Shown here piece by piece: positions 46,924 to 57,600 of a DNA stretch of 64,000 bases. The notes under the pieces were generated by a model. It was given only the letters and a program-made list of their open reading frames with translations. It was not told the DNA's origin and made no database searches. How positions within the stretch are numbered: position 1 is the stretch's first letter; each line of letters starts with the position of its first letter. The stretch lies in contig NZ_LMOP01000015.1 in the NCBI RefSeq assembly GCF_001423585.1, positions 430 through 64,429 on the forward strand. The letters run 5' to 3'. The stretch comes from Xanthomonas sp. Leaf148. Its GTDB lineage: Bacteria > Pseudomonadota > Gammaproteobacteria > Xanthomonadales > Xanthomonadaceae. A program made the translations under genes and the position numbers.

Positions 46924-48822
46924 TCATCGCTCGATATAGGGGAATTGGCGGGCCGAGATGGCTTCGCGCGCTTCGGGCAGGGACGGATGGCCGCCAATGA
47001 AATCGTCGGGGTAATACGCCAGATGACGCACGCCGGCCGCCAGCAGCAACCTGGAATGCGCCAGTAGCACGCCATCAGGTAGCGGCTTGCCGCTGCGCCA
47101 ATCCACGGTCTGCAGTTCGAAGATGGTCTTGTCGAAACCATGTGGCTGCTGACCGACGCGCGTGGCCAGTTGCGTGAGCCACTGCTGCGGGTCGTCGGCT
47201 TTTTCCATGTAGGGCATCGCCATCAGCGCGGTGTAGTCGTAGGCGGCAGAAAAAGCGTCCAGACGCTGCGCAAACCACGCTTCGCTGTGCGGCTCCAGCA
47301 CCGGCTGCGCGAACAAATTGCGCACCGTGACCAGCTTGGGGCGCCAGCGCTCTGCGGCGACCTTGAGCTGCTGAGTGAAGTCGATCAGCGCCTGCGTGCG
47401 CTTGGCCGGATCGCCGCCGCCGTAGGCCGGCACGTCGTCATCGCGCAGGTAGGCATCGTCATGGAACAGCAGGCCTTCAAAGTAGGCATTCGCGGCAAGG
47501 TCTTCGTAGACGTCGGCCACCAATTGGCGGGTGCGCGGGTTGCCCGGGTCCAGACGCGGCACATCCTTCGGGTCGTTCGCATGGATCTGCAATGCGGCCT
47601 GTTGCTGCGCGTCGGGTAGATGGAAGCCGAGCACCGGCAACCAGGCGAATACGCGCACGCCTGCACGGGTACGCAACTGCCAGGCGACACGCCCGAACAG
47701 ATCCGCACGCATCGGCAGATGCCGGTTGGGGAAATACAGCGCATCGGCCGCGCCATCGCCATCCGGGTCGGCAAAGGCCTGCAGGAAGACGTGGCTGGGC
47801 CCGATGTCCTTGACGCGCTGAACCAGGATGTCGAGGTTGCGCGCCAGCTGTGCGGGGTCCGGGTCGTAGACGTAATCCAGGTCGATCTGGATGGCGCGCA
47901 GCCCATCGCGCGACAGATCGCGGCGCAGTTCGCCGGCCAGGTCGCGCACGTCGGGGTTGTTGAACAACAACAAGCGCCCGAGGCTGGCCAGAGATTGCCC
48001 ATCCACGCGGTCGCGGCCTTGCTGGCCGATATCGGCTTCGTGCGAGCGGCCTTCCAGATCGAAACTGAGCGTCATGCCCAGTTGCGCGGCAATGGCGTTG
48101 CTGGCGCGGTTGTAGGCGGCATACGGCCACACCATCGTGCGCGGCGGCTTGCCCAGATGCGCCACGATGGCATCGCGGCTATGCCGCAGATCGGTTTCGA
48201 TGCGCTGGCGATAGTCGGCTTCGTTTTCGTAGCCGCTGCTCGCATCCCACAGCCGGGTGACTGCCGCAGGGGTCTGGTTGCCGAACGGATTGGCGGCAAT
48301 ACCCTGGTGCAGGTCGTCGCTGTGCGAGCCGATCTCGACCAGGCCGCTGTCCTGCATCTCGCGCAATTGTGCCCAGGTGACGAAGTCGTCGCGGGTGAAA
48401 TCGCGCGGGCCGTACGGCACCACCTTGCCCGCAGGCAGTTCGACCCAGCTGGTTACCGGCGCGACCAGGGCGGGGTAGCCGTAGGCCTGCAACAGCGGAA
48501 ATACTCGCGTATAGACGCTGCGCAAGCCGTCATCGAAGGTGAGCAACACCGGCCGCGAGGGCAGGGCGCGCCGGCCGGCGCGTGCATCCAGCACCTGCTG
48601 CACGCTCACCGGGTGATACGCGTGCGAGCGCAGCCAATCCAGATGCGCGGCGAAGTTGCTGGTGGACACTGCGTAGCGATCCGGGTCGCCTTTGGCGGCG
48701 ACGTCGTCGCGAATATCGTGGTAGCTGAGCACCAGCAGACCCGCATGCGCCGACGACGCGAAGGTCATCAGCAGCAGTGCGAGCAGCAACAGCGGCAGGC
48801 GGATCAAGGCGTACCTCCCCAT
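46924..48822 (-). CDS. pgaB: Poly-beta-1,6-GlcNAc N-deacetylase PgaB (HmsF)
   Basis: 632 residues. A signal peptide (LIRLPLLLLALLLMTFASSAHA) precedes LLVLSYHDIRDDV. The NodB-type deacetylase domain (residues ~25-280) has LTFDDGLRS and IGSHSDDLHQG, supplying the metal-binding Asp and His. The C-terminal half (LRAIQIDLDYVYDPDPAQ, VRVFAWLPVLGF) is the GH-like PgaB domain. It partly deacetylates PNAG in the periplasm so that PgaA can export it. E. coli PgaB is a lipoprotein; here no Cys follows the signal, so it may be soluble. ATG 48822 overlaps pgaA by 19 bp. Confidence 0.93.
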   Translation of the reverse strand: MGRYALIRLPLLLLALLLMTFASSAHAGLLVLSYHDIRDDVAAKGDPDRYAVSTSNFAAHLDWLRSHAYHPVSVQQVLDARAGRRALPSRPVLLTFDDGLRSVYTRVFPLLQAYGYPALVAPVTSWVELPAGKVVPYGPRDFTRDDFVTWAQLREMQDSGLVEIGSHSDDLHQGIAANPFGNQTPAAVTRLWDASSGYENEADYRQRIETDLRHSRDAIVAHLGKPPRTMVWPYAAYNRASNAIAAQLGMTLSFDLEGRSHEADIGQQGRDRVDGQSLASLGRLLLFNNPDVRDLAGELRRDLSRDGLRAIQIDLDYVYDPDPAQLARNLDILVQRVKDIGPSHVFLQAFADPDGDGAADALYFPNRHLPMRADLFGRVAWQLRTRAGVRVFAWLPVLGFHLPDAQQQAALQIHANDPKDVPRLDPGNPRTRQLVADVYEDLAANAYFEGLLFHDDAYLRDDDVPAYGGGDPAKRTQALIDFTQQLKVAAERWRPKLVTVRNLFAQPVLEPHSEAWFAQRLDAFSAAYDYTALMAMPYMEKADDPQQWLTQLATRVGQQPHGFDKTIFELQTVDWRSGKPLPDGVLLAHSRLLLAAGVRHLAYYPDDFIGGHPSLPEAREAISARQFPYIER

Positions 48823-50915
48823 CGGAAATCCAGGTCCAATCCAAGTTGTTGTTCGCGCCGGCCGTCGTAGACCGGGCGCGACCAGCTCACGCCATACGTC
48901 AACGCGCTGCCATCGCCGAGCGACCACAGATGCCGATAGGCCAGCGCGGGCACCCATTGGCTGCCAAAGCCGGATTGGTAGGTCGGGCCGGCGGTGACTT
49001 CCAGACGCTGCCGAAAGGCGTAGTCGTAACGCCGCCAGCCGATCTGTTCGATCCGCACACCCGCAGCCACGCCTGTGCTGCGGCGTGGGTTGAAGTAATC
49101 GACCACGCGGTCGTCTTCGGCACGCCCGGCGGATGCGGAAATCAGCCCATCGACCAGTGCATGCGGCCGTGCCCACAGGCGTTGGCTGCCCGACAGATCG
49201 AGCTGGTTACGCCGATTGCCATCGCTGTAACGCAGCTGGCGTGCCTGCAGGTCCCAGCGCGTTTCATCGCTGGGTGTCCAGCGCAGCGTTGCGCCGATGC
49301 TGTCGCCGGTGATGCCCAACCGACGCGCTTGCAACGATGCCTCCGGGTCGCGTGTGCGCCAGGCAACGCTGCCGTACCACGCATTGGAGAATCGCCAACC
49401 CGCGTCCAGTGCCCAGGCGGTGCCATCGCGATCGAAATCATCGAGCGCACGGCCACCGTAGGCGCTCAGATCCAGCCGGTCGTAGCGGTAGTGCGTGCCC
49501 AGCCAGAAGCTGCGATAGCGCACGCGGGTGTCCTGAAAATCGGCCCAGTCGTCGCGCGCGCGCAAGCCCACGCGCCAGCGCTCGCCCAGCAGCGGCGATT
49601 CGGCTTCCAGCAGCGAGCTGCCGAAATGATTGCCGAGCGGCGAGGTTGCGGTGGCGCTGTTGTCGTTGTTGCTGCGTCCCCACGCATGGCTCAGATGCAC
49701 CTGCCAGCCGCGTTGGCGCTCCAGCGACGCACCCAGCCGTTGCAGTCCGACATCATCGGGGTACTCGGTGCGCAAGGTCTTGAACTGCGCATCGGCCAGA
49801 TCCAGGCGATCGAGATCGCGCTGGTTTTCGACCACGCCGCTGCGTGCCTGCTTTTGATGCGGGTCCAGCGTCAGCGCGATCTGATTGCGTTGCAGGGCTT
49901 GCGTGGTGTGTCCGCGGCGCGATTCGATCGATGCCAGTGCCGCTTGCAGCTCGGCATTATCGGACCCAATTGCGATGCGCTCGCGCAATACCTGATCTGC
50001 ACCTCGGTTGTCGTTGGCTGCAGAGCGCGCGGTGGCGAGTGCGACATCGGCGCTGAAGCGGTCCCAGTTTTCGTAGCCGCTGGTTGCGCCGGCGCGACGT
50101 GGCCACGGCGCTTGCGTCGCGGCCAGCTGCTCGAACAACGGCATCGCCTGATCGAAGCGTTCTTGCTCCAGCAATGCGTAGCCGAGCAGTAGTTGCGTGT
50201 TGAAGTCGTCCGGGCTGTGTTGCAGCGCTTGCCGCAGCACGGTTTCGGCTTCGGCAGGGCGACGCAGCCCCATCAGCGAATCGCCAACGGTCGGCAGCAC
50301 GTAGCTGGGCACCTCAATGCCTTCCGCACGCAATGCTTGATAGTTGGCAACCACGTCGCGATGGCGCTGACGCTGATTGAGGGCAACCAGGCTGTCGATG
50401 CGCAACCGTGTCGCTTCCCAGGCCACCTGTGGTGGTGCGTCGCGCTCGATGCGTGCCACATTGACCAACGCCTGATCGGTCTCGGCATAGCGGTGCGCGG
50501 CATCGACCGGCTCGGCGCTGGCCCAGCCGATCATGCGCGCGACGCGATCGTTGTCGATGCGCTCGCGCTCCTGCTGCGAAAACCAGTCCGGGTGGCGCCA
50601 CATCGCTTCTGCGGCAAGCTGCGCGCTGCCCAGATCGCTGAGCGTGAGCGCACGCAGCGTGTACGCGCCTTTGTCGCGCGGGTCTGCACGCAACACGCGC
50701 TCGTAGATGGCAAGCGCTTCCGCATAGCGCTGCTGGCCGCGCAATTGCTCGGCTTGCTGCATGGGCGTAAGGGCGATGGAGGCGCCAGTCACATCTGTCG
50801 ACCGCACTTCGCCGCTGTGCGCCAGGGGCACACATGCGGCAAACAAGGCAAGGCTGATCAGGGGAGTGAGTGCGCCTGTACGGTCAGGACGACCGCGCTG
50901 CACGTGCATGTGCAA
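48804..50915 (-). CDS. pgaA: Poly-beta-1,6-GlcNAc export porin PgaA (HmsH)
   Basis: 703 residues. A short signal (TPLISLALFAACVPLAHS) leads to a TPR region about residues 50-390 (QLRGQQRYAEALAIYERVLRADP, LLGYALLEQERFDQAMPLF) and then a C-terminal beta-barrel of about 300 residues ending with LGLDLDFRW, an outer-membrane aromatic end. PgaA binds deacetylated PNAG by its TPRs and exports it. First gene of pgaABCD. The start is uncertain: M1 and M3 both lie close and no strong RBS is visible. Confidence 0.9.
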   Translation of the reverse strand: MHMHVQRGRPDRTGALTPLISLALFAACVPLAHSGEVRSTDVTGASIALTPMQQAEQLRGQQRYAEALAIYERVLRADPRDKGAYTLRALTLSDLGSAQLAAEAMWRHPDWFSQQERERIDNDRVARMIGWASAEPVDAAHRYAETDQALVNVARIERDAPPQVAWEATRLRIDSLVALNQRQRHRDVVANYQALRAEGIEVPSYVLPTVGDSLMGLRRPAEAETVLRQALQHSPDDFNTQLLLGYALLEQERFDQAMPLFEQLAATQAPWPRRAGATSGYENWDRFSADVALATARSAANDNRGADQVLRERIAIGSDNAELQAALASIESRRGHTTQALQRNQIALTLDPHQKQARSGVVENQRDLDRLDLADAQFKTLRTEYPDDVGLQRLGASLERQRGWQVHLSHAWGRSNNDNSATATSPLGNHFGSSLLEAESPLLGERWRVGLRARDDWADFQDTRVRYRSFWLGTHYRYDRLDLSAYGGRALDDFDRDGTAWALDAGWRFSNAWYGSVAWRTRDPEASLQARRLGITGDSIGATLRWTPSDETRWDLQARQLRYSDGNRRNQLDLSGSQRLWARPHALVDGLISASAGRAEDDRVVDYFNPRRSTGVAAGVRIEQIGWRRYDYAFRQRLEVTAGPTYQSGFGSQWVPALAYRHLWSLGDGSALTYGVSWSRPVYDGRREQQLGLDLDFRWGGTP

Positions 50916-51578
50916 ACAGGGGGGAAGAGAAGTTCACAAGCGATCCAGCTATGAAGTGCGGCGATACTGCGTATGCCCGTGTAAAGCGAGTGTCATCACT
51001 ATGTTGATGAGATCTTCATTACTTGAGATCGGTTGGCATAAATGCGCAGTTCGGCACAAACGGAGGTTGCGGGTGCACGCGTGCAGCACGGAGCCGACGC
51101 AACGCTCGGATTCGCCTGTTGAAAGGACATCCGGCGCTGAGCGCATGGTTAAAGTACAAGGTGGAGCATCACGCTGAGTCCGACGCAGTTGCCGCGTTGG
51201 AGCAAGCGGGCTGGTAAGCCCGGAGCCCAGCAAACTGCCAACCGCGCATTAATATGCATCTCAAGGCATCCCTGTAATTGCATAAATAGATGCGCGTTGG
51301 CGGAACTTGTCGCCCCTGAGCGGCATTGACTGCACGATGGCGTGCCGGCCGTCTTACGGTGGCGTCCGGTATTTAAGTGATTTCCGTCACATAAATGCAT
51401 TTGTCGGCATTTTCTTACAGGGTGGCCCCTACACGCTGCGTTGACCTGCTCTTAACGCTGCAGCACAGTGGCGCCGCATTCGCCGTGCCCAAGGGTTGTG
51501 CTGCCGTTTTGGCAGCCAGGTGCGGCGATGTGAGCAACGGCAGGCCCAGGTCTGACCGTTGCACAGGGGGCATGACAG
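50916..51578. other. Divergent intergenic region between pgaA and fhaC
   Basis: 663 bp with no convincing gene on either strand. It should hold the promoters of both the PNAG operon and the fhaC-fhaB genes. The one recognisable element is the CRP/Clp-like palindrome at 51376-51391. Short frames inside it are Arg-rich and lack RBSs. Confidence 0.55.
51376..51391. promoter_or_regulatory. Candidate Clp/CRP-family binding site upstream of fhaC
   Basis: AGTGATTTCCGTCACA matches the CRP-type consensus TGTGA-N6-TCACA at nine of ten positions. It lies about 190 bp before fhaC. In Xanthomonas the CRP homologue Clp, whose DNA binding is blocked by c-di-GMP, recognises this kind of site. A single match in a 663-bp region can occur by chance. 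Confidence 0.45.
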
Positions 51579-53279
51579 ATGTGGATGCGATCGGCTCCGT
51601 TGGCGCTGGCGGCTTGCCTATGGGCGGTCGCCGGGCTGGCGGCTGCACAACAATCGGCACCGACCAGCCTGGACCGGCAGGAGCAACTGCGCCAAGCCGA
51701 AGAGATTCAGCGTCGGCAGGAGCAGGAGCGCCAGGCGCCTTTCGCCGGCCCGCGCGAGGATGCCGAGCGCGTGGACGTACGCAGTACTGTGCTTCCCGAA
51801 GAGGCGCTGTGTTTTTCGATCACGCGTGTGCGCCTGTCGGGCGCGGGCCAGGATGCTGCGCGGTTCGCTTGGCTGTGGAAATCGCTGCGCCGTTACGAGG
51901 GGCGCTGCATCGGCCGCATCGGCATTGATGTCATGCGCCGTCGCGCACTGGATCGGCTGGTCGCGCGCGGTTTTGTTACAACGCGCATCGGCGTGCCCGA
52001 ACAGGATTTATCGCGCGGAGAGTTGCGCTTCGAACTGATGCCGGGCCGTTTGCGTGCGGTACGTGTGGTGTCTGATACCGACGGTGCGCACTGGAAGACC
52101 GCCTTGCCATTGCGCACTGGCGATCTGCTGGATTTGCGCGCGATCGAACAAGCCGTGGAGCAGTTCAAGCGCCTGCCATCGCAGGACGCCAAGATCGATA
52201 TCGCACCGGGCGAAGCGCCAGGCGAATCGGATCTGGTCATCACCTTGCAGCATGGGCGGCGTTGGCGCGGTGTGGTCAACGCCGAGGATTCGGGCGTGGA
52301 AGCCACCGGCCGCGTGCAGGGCGGGCTGGATGTGTCGCTAGACAATCCGTTGGGGCTCAACGACCTGCTCAGTGTCGGCTACAGCCACGATCTGGCGACA
52401 CGCGATGAAGAGCGCGGCACCCGCGGCAACAGTCTGAGCTACAGCCTGCCGTGGGGCTGGTGGACGGTTGCGCTCTCGGCGTCGTCGTACCGCTATCACC
52501 AGCGCGTGGACGGGTTCTTGCAGACCTTCCAGTCCAGCGGCGAATCCAGTAATGCCCAGCTGGACATCCAGCGCGTCTTGCATCGCGATGGCACCAGCAA
52601 GACTTCTGCTGGGGTGACAGTGGGGCGGCGACGTGCGCGCAGCTATCTGGACGGCGTGGAGATCGGCATCCAGCGGCGCGATACCAGTAGTGCCGAGTTC
52701 TATTTCACGCATCGGCGTTACCTGGGCGCGATGCAGCTGGATGTGCGCATCGCACACCGACGCGGCACGCCGTGGTTCAACAGCCAATGGACCGGCTATG
52801 ACCCGCAAATCGGTTTCCCCAGCTTTCGGTATGGCGTGACCACGCTGGATGTGAGCACTGCGCTGCCGTTCAAACTGGGGTCGGTGCCCATGGCCTGGGA
52901 AAGCAGCCTGCGCGCGCAGACCGCAGGCGAACTGTTGCTTGGCTCGGAATTCTTCACGATCGGTGGCCGGTACAGCGTGCGCGGCTTCGATGGCGAAGCG
53001 ACCCTGGGTGCGGAAAAAGGCGCGTATTGGCGCAATACCTTGAGTTTTCCGATGCAGCAGATCGGGCTCACGCCTTACCTGGGTTTGGACGCTGGACGCA
53101 TCGATGGCACCAGCGCCAGCGGGCTGCGCAGTCGCAGTCTGGTCGGTGGCGCGGTGGGGCTGCGCGGCGGCTGGTTCGGCGCCAGCATCGATGCATTTGC
53201 CGGTTGGGCGATCCACCGGCCCGATGGATTTGGAAGTGCGCAGCCGGCCTACGGCGCGCGTGTGATCTACCAGTTTTGA
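51579..53279 (+). CDS. fhaC: Two-partner secretion outer-membrane transporter FhaC/ShlB (TpsB)
   Basis: 566 residues. Signal peptide RSAPLALAACLWAVAGLAAAQQ, then a Gln/Glu/Arg-rich helix, two POTRA-like domains (about 75-240: CFSITRVRLSG, RLRAVRVVSDT), and a 16-strand barrel (about 245-566) ending VIYQF. The family signature VRGF is at 467-470 in loop 6. It secretes the TpsA adhesin encoded 70 bp downstream across the outer membrane. Confidence 0.93.
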   Translation: MWMRSAPLALAACLWAVAGLAAAQQSAPTSLDRQEQLRQAEEIQRRQEQERQAPFAGPREDAERVDVRSTVLPEEALCFSITRVRLSGAGQDAARFAWLWKSLRRYEGRCIGRIGIDVMRRRALDRLVARGFVTTRIGVPEQDLSRGELRFELMPGRLRAVRVVSDTDGAHWKTALPLRTGDLLDLRAIEQAVEQFKRLPSQDAKIDIAPGEAPGESDLVITLQHGRRWRGVVNAEDSGVEATGRVQGGLDVSLDNPLGLNDLLSVGYSHDLATRDEERGTRGNSLSYSLPWGWWTVALSASSYRYHQRVDGFLQTFQSSGESSNAQLDIQRVLHRDGTSKTSAGVTVGRRRARSYLDGVEIGIQRRDTSSAEFYFTHRRYLGAMQLDVRIAHRRGTPWFNSQWTGYDPQIGFPSFRYGVTTLDVSTALPFKLGSVPMAWESSLRAQTAGELLLGSEFFTIGGRYSVRGFDGEATLGAEKGAYWRNTLSFPMQQIGLTPYLGLDAGRIDGTSASGLRSRSLVGGAVGLRGGWFGASIDAFAGWAIHRPDGFGSAQPAYGARVIYQF

Positions 53280-53349
53280 CATGGATCGCGCTGCCAGCCG
53301 GCGGCGCGCTTGTTGATTGATGACGCCTGCGGGCGGCGAGAGAGAAACG

Positions 53350-54624
53350 ATGGACACCGAAGCGATGAGCGTGCGTGGTTACGTAGCCGAACAAAGCAAG
53401 CGCGCGTTGGCGCTGCTGCTGTGCTTCACCGTGACCTGGACATCGTTTCCGACGTGGGCGCAGGTTGCGCCGACGGCCAACCCCGGTGGTCAGACACCCG
53501 GCCAGCAGGTAGCAGCCAACGGTGTGCCGGTGGTGGATATCGTCGCCCCCAATGCGCGCGGCATTTCGCACAATCGCTATAGCAATTTCAACGTCGGCCC
53601 GAACGGGTTGATCCTCAACAACAGCGCGCAGATATCCAAGACCGAGCTGGGCGGCTATGTGGCCGGCAACAACAATCTGCAGCGCAGTGGTGCGGCATCG
53701 TTGATCCTCAACGAGGTCACCTCTGCCAGCAGCCGCCTCCAGGGCTACACCGAAATCGCCGGCGCCAAGGCGCAATTGGTCATTGCCAATCCCAATGGCA
53801 TTTCCTGCGATGGCTGCGGATTTCTCAATACCTCGCGCGTCACGCTGACCACCGGCACGCCCAACCTGGGCGGCGATGGCGCATTGACTGGTTTCACCAT
53901 TACCGGCGGTGCGCTCAGCATTGGCAGCAATGGTCTTGACGCCTTCAATGTGGATCGTCTGGATCTGCTGTCGCGTCAGCTCAGCGTCAATGGGTCGATC
54001 TGGACCAGGGAATTGGTCGCGAGCGCGGGCGCAGGGCGCGTCAACTACGACGGCATGTTGCTCGACGTGCTGCCTGGTACCGATGGTGCTGCGCCGTCGA
54101 TCGGCATCGATGTCGCGCAACTGGGCGGCATGTATGCCGACCGCATCCGCCTGATCGCTACCGAAGCCGGCGTGGGCGTGGTCAGCCGCGGCACCCTGGC
54201 CGCGCAGAGCGGCGATCTGCAGATCGACAGCGCTGGTCAGGTGAGTCTGAGCGGCACCGCCGTGGCACGCGATGGCTTGAACGTGCGGGCAAGCGGTGAT
54301 CTGGACCAGCGCGGCGTGCTTGGCTCGCAGCAGGGTGATGTCAGCCTGCGTGGCGCAGGCATGCGTCTTGCCGGCGACCTGGTGGCCGCTGGCGCGTTGA
54401 CTGCGCAGGCCGACGGTGCGTTGAGCCATACCGGGCGTAGCAGCGCGGGGGCGATCCGCCTGTTCGGCTCCGAATTGACCGCCGATGGCAGCCTGCATAC
54501 CACCGGCGCGCTGGAGCTTGGCGCTGACGGCGTGTTGCGCAGCGGCGGTGTGGCCTATGGCGGCACGGGTGCAACGCTGCGCGCGAATCGCATTGCATTG
54601 TCCGGCACCGCTGCAGAGCGGTAG
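53350..54624 (+). CDS. fhaB: Filamentous hemagglutinin FhaB, N-terminal (TPS-domain) portion, ended early by a frameshift
   Basis: 424 residues in this frame before TAG 54622-54624. The extended signal region (MSVRGYVAEQSKRALALLLCF ... WAQ) is followed by the TPS secretion domain at about residues 45-300: NGVPVVDIVAPNARGISHNRY, VIANPNGISCDGCGFLNTSRV and further beta-helix repeats. The stop comes in mid-repeat, and the same kind of sequence goes on without a break in the +1 frame from about 54611 to the window end. As read, this fragment alone would be secreted but would lack almost all of the adhesin. A GAGAGA stretch precedes ATG 53350; ATG 53317 is an in-frame alternative. Confidence 0.85.
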   Translation: MDTEAMSVRGYVAEQSKRALALLLCFTVTWTSFPTWAQVAPTANPGGQTPGQQVAANGVPVVDIVAPNARGISHNRYSNFNVGPNGLILNNSAQISKTELGGYVAGNNNLQRSGAASLILNEVTSASSRLQGYTEIAGAKAQLVIANPNGISCDGCGFLNTSRVTLTTGTPNLGGDGALTGFTITGGALSIGSNGLDAFNVDRLDLLSRQLSVNGSIWTRELVASAGAGRVNYDGMLLDVLPGTDGAAPSIGIDVAQLGGMYADRIRLIATEAGVGVVSRGTLAAQSGDLQIDSAGQVSLSGTAVARDGLNVRASGDLDQRGVLGSQQGDVSLRGAGMRLAGDLVAAGALTAQADGALSHTGRSSAGAIRLFGSELTADGSLHTTGALELGADGVLRSGGVAYGGTGATLRANRIALSGTAAER

Positions 54625-57600
54625 CGCCATTGCATTGAACGCAGCCAGCATCGATGCGCTGGGGACGCTGGATGCAGCGTCCGCACTGCGTGCGGTCGGC
54701 AGCGGTGATGTGCGCATGGGCGGTTTGGCCCAGGCCGGGCAGGGTGCAGAGATACAGGCCGGTGGCCGCCTGGATGTGCAGGGTCGGCTGATCGCTGCCG
54801 ATACGCTCGTGCTCAACGCCGCTGCGATCGATATTGCGCAACGCGGCGCCGTCTCGGCTGGCACGGATCTGGATCTGCGCAGCGCCGGCGCGTTGAGCAA
54901 TGCCGGCAGCGGCTATGCGGGGCGCGACTTGCGTGTTCAGGCCAACAATCTGACCACCACCGGCAGCGTGTCTGCCGCGCGTGACGTGCAGGCAACGGTG
55001 GTTAGCGGGCTGGTCAACGCCGGGACCATCGTCGCCGGCAATGCATTGACCGTGGACGCCACACAGCTGGAAAGCCGCGGCGACATTGGTAGCCAACGCG
55101 GCGACGCCACGCTGCGCAGCCGCGCTGGCTTGAGCTTGAGCGGCAACACGGTGGCAGGCGGCACGCTGGCACTCGATGCCGGCACGGATGCACGGATTGC
55201 CGGTGCGGTGAATGCCGCCAGCGTGAACCTACGCAGCGGCGGCGATGCGGCGGTGTCCGGCACGTTGCAGAGCACGCGTGGTGCACTGAGTATCGCCACC
55301 GGCGGCGCGTTGAGCAGTGATGCCATCGTGCAGTCGGCTGGTGTGCTCGACCTGCAGGCGAACGGTGCATTGCGTCAACGTGGGCAGCTGCGCAGTGGCG
55401 GCGCGCTGCAATTGCGCGGCTCCACGGTCGATCATGATGGCGTGATCGATGCAGGCGGCGATCTGCGGATTGCAAGCACTAATGGTCTGGCCCTGAGCGG
55501 CACGGTGCAGAGCGCAGGCGCTGCTACCTTGCAGGCAGGTGGGCTGCTGGACAATCGCGCCAACGTGGTTGCAGCAGGTGCACTGCAGGTGGATGCTGCG
55601 TCGCTGCGTAATGCTCAGGGTGCGGCATTTTCGTCCGATGCCAATGCGCGTCTGCGCAGCACGGGTAGCTTCGATAACGCCGGCAGCCTCTATGCCGGCA
55701 ATGCACTCCAGCTCGCCGCTGACACGCTGACCCAGAGTGGCCGGGTCGGTTCGGGCAATACGCTGTCGGCGTCGGTAGCAGGTGCGCTCGACAACACTGG
55801 CAACATCGTGGCCAAGAACGCCTTGCAGATCGAGGCCGGTAGCTTGCGCAGCACCGGTCAACTCGGCAGCGAAGCGGCAGAGGTGCGCCTGACCACCGAT
55901 GGCGACATCGCATTGCAGGGTGTGGTCGCTGCGGGGACGTCGCTGCAGGCCACGGCCGGTGGCGATCTGCAACAAGCAGGTTCCGCGACCGCGCAAACCA
56001 TGGTCCTCGCTGCCGGTCGCGATCTTACTGCGGCCGGCACCTTGCGTGCTGCATCCACGCTGGATATGCAGGCGCAGCGCACACTGACGTTTGCCGCACA
56101 AGGTCAGGTGGGCGGCGATGCTGCATTGCGTGCAGCCACCGTGATTAACAGCCAGGGTGCGGTGTTGCAGGCTGGCGGTGCGATCGCGTTGGACGGCGCC
56201 GCAATCGATAGCCGCGGCACACTCGACGCAGGCAGCGATCTGCAAATGCGCAGCGATGGCGATCTGTCCCTGGCTGGCATTGCACAGAGCGGACGTGATG
56301 TGCGTCTAAGCGCGGCCAACGCCGTCAGCAATGCCGCGCAGGTCGTCGCAGGCCGCAATCTGACAGTGCAGGCGCAACGACTGGACAACACCGCCGCTGG
56401 CGTATTGGCAGGCGAGGGCAATGTGTCCCTGACGACCACGGCGCAGCTCAACACCGCCGGCCGCGTGCAGGCCGGTGGCGATATGCAGCTCACCGCGGCA
56501 GCACTGGACCAGAGCGGCAGCGTGTCTGCAGGCAAGGCAATGACGGTTGCGGTAGCGGGCACGCTGGACAATCGCGGCACGCTGATTGCCAAGGATGCGA
56601 TGCAGATCGATGCAGGCACGCTGCGCAGCACCGGGCAATTGGGCAGCGAACGTGCCGATGTCACGTTGGCGAGCCAGGGCGTCATGCAGCTGGGCGGCGT
56701 GGTCGCCGCGGCAACCACGTTGCGCGCTACCGCCGGCAGTGCTCTTGAGCAAGCCGGCGTGCTCAACGGGCAGTCCATTGCACTGCAGGCTGGCCGCGAT
56801 CTCACTCTCCGCGGCACCCTGAATTCTGCATCCACCCTGGATCTGCAGGCCCAGCGCACGCTGGCCTTGAATGGCCAGGCAGCGAGCGCGGGCAGCGCCG
56901 TCCTCAAGGGCGCAACCATCGCCACTGGTGGCACGGCTGTCCTACAGAGCGGTGCCAACATCACCCTGGATGGCGCAGCGATCGATAGCCGTGGCTCGCT
57001 CGATGCAGCGACCGATCTGAGCGTGGTTAGCGCAGGCGATCTGACATTGGGCGGTATCGCTCAGGCCGGACGTGACGTCGCGCTGACCGCTACTGGTGCA
57101 TTGCGTAATGGCGCGCAAGTTGTCGCCGCACGCGACCTCAGTGTGCAGGCGGCCAGCGCCGAAAACCTGACGAATGCGACGCTGGGTGCGATGCGCGATC
57201 TGCGTGTCGAGATCGCTGGCGCACTGGACAATAGCGGTACTTTGCACGGCGAGCGTGGGCTGGCGCTGTCGACAGGGTCGCTGTTGCAGCGCGGCCGACT
57301 CTATAGCGGCGATGCGATCTCGATCGCATCGACTGGCGCATTCGACAATCGTGGTCAGCTGGTTTCCGGCAAGGATCTGAGCATCGCCGCCGGCAGCATT
57401 ACCAGCACCGGCCAGCTTGGCTCGGTGAATGGCGCGCTGACGCTGATCAGCCAGAATGCGATCGATCTGCAAGGCCTCGTCTCTGCCGCCACCACGCTGC
57501 AGGCCACTGCAGTTGGTGACCTGGTGCAATCTGGTTCGCTCACCGCGCAGACAGTTGGCCTGCAAGCGGGTCGCGATCTCACTGCCGGCGGTACGCTGCA

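Noticed and set aside
47620..50192. Long plus-strand frames opposite pgaB and pgaA
   Set aside because: Antisense to recognised PNAG genes; composition is typical of GC-driven open frames.
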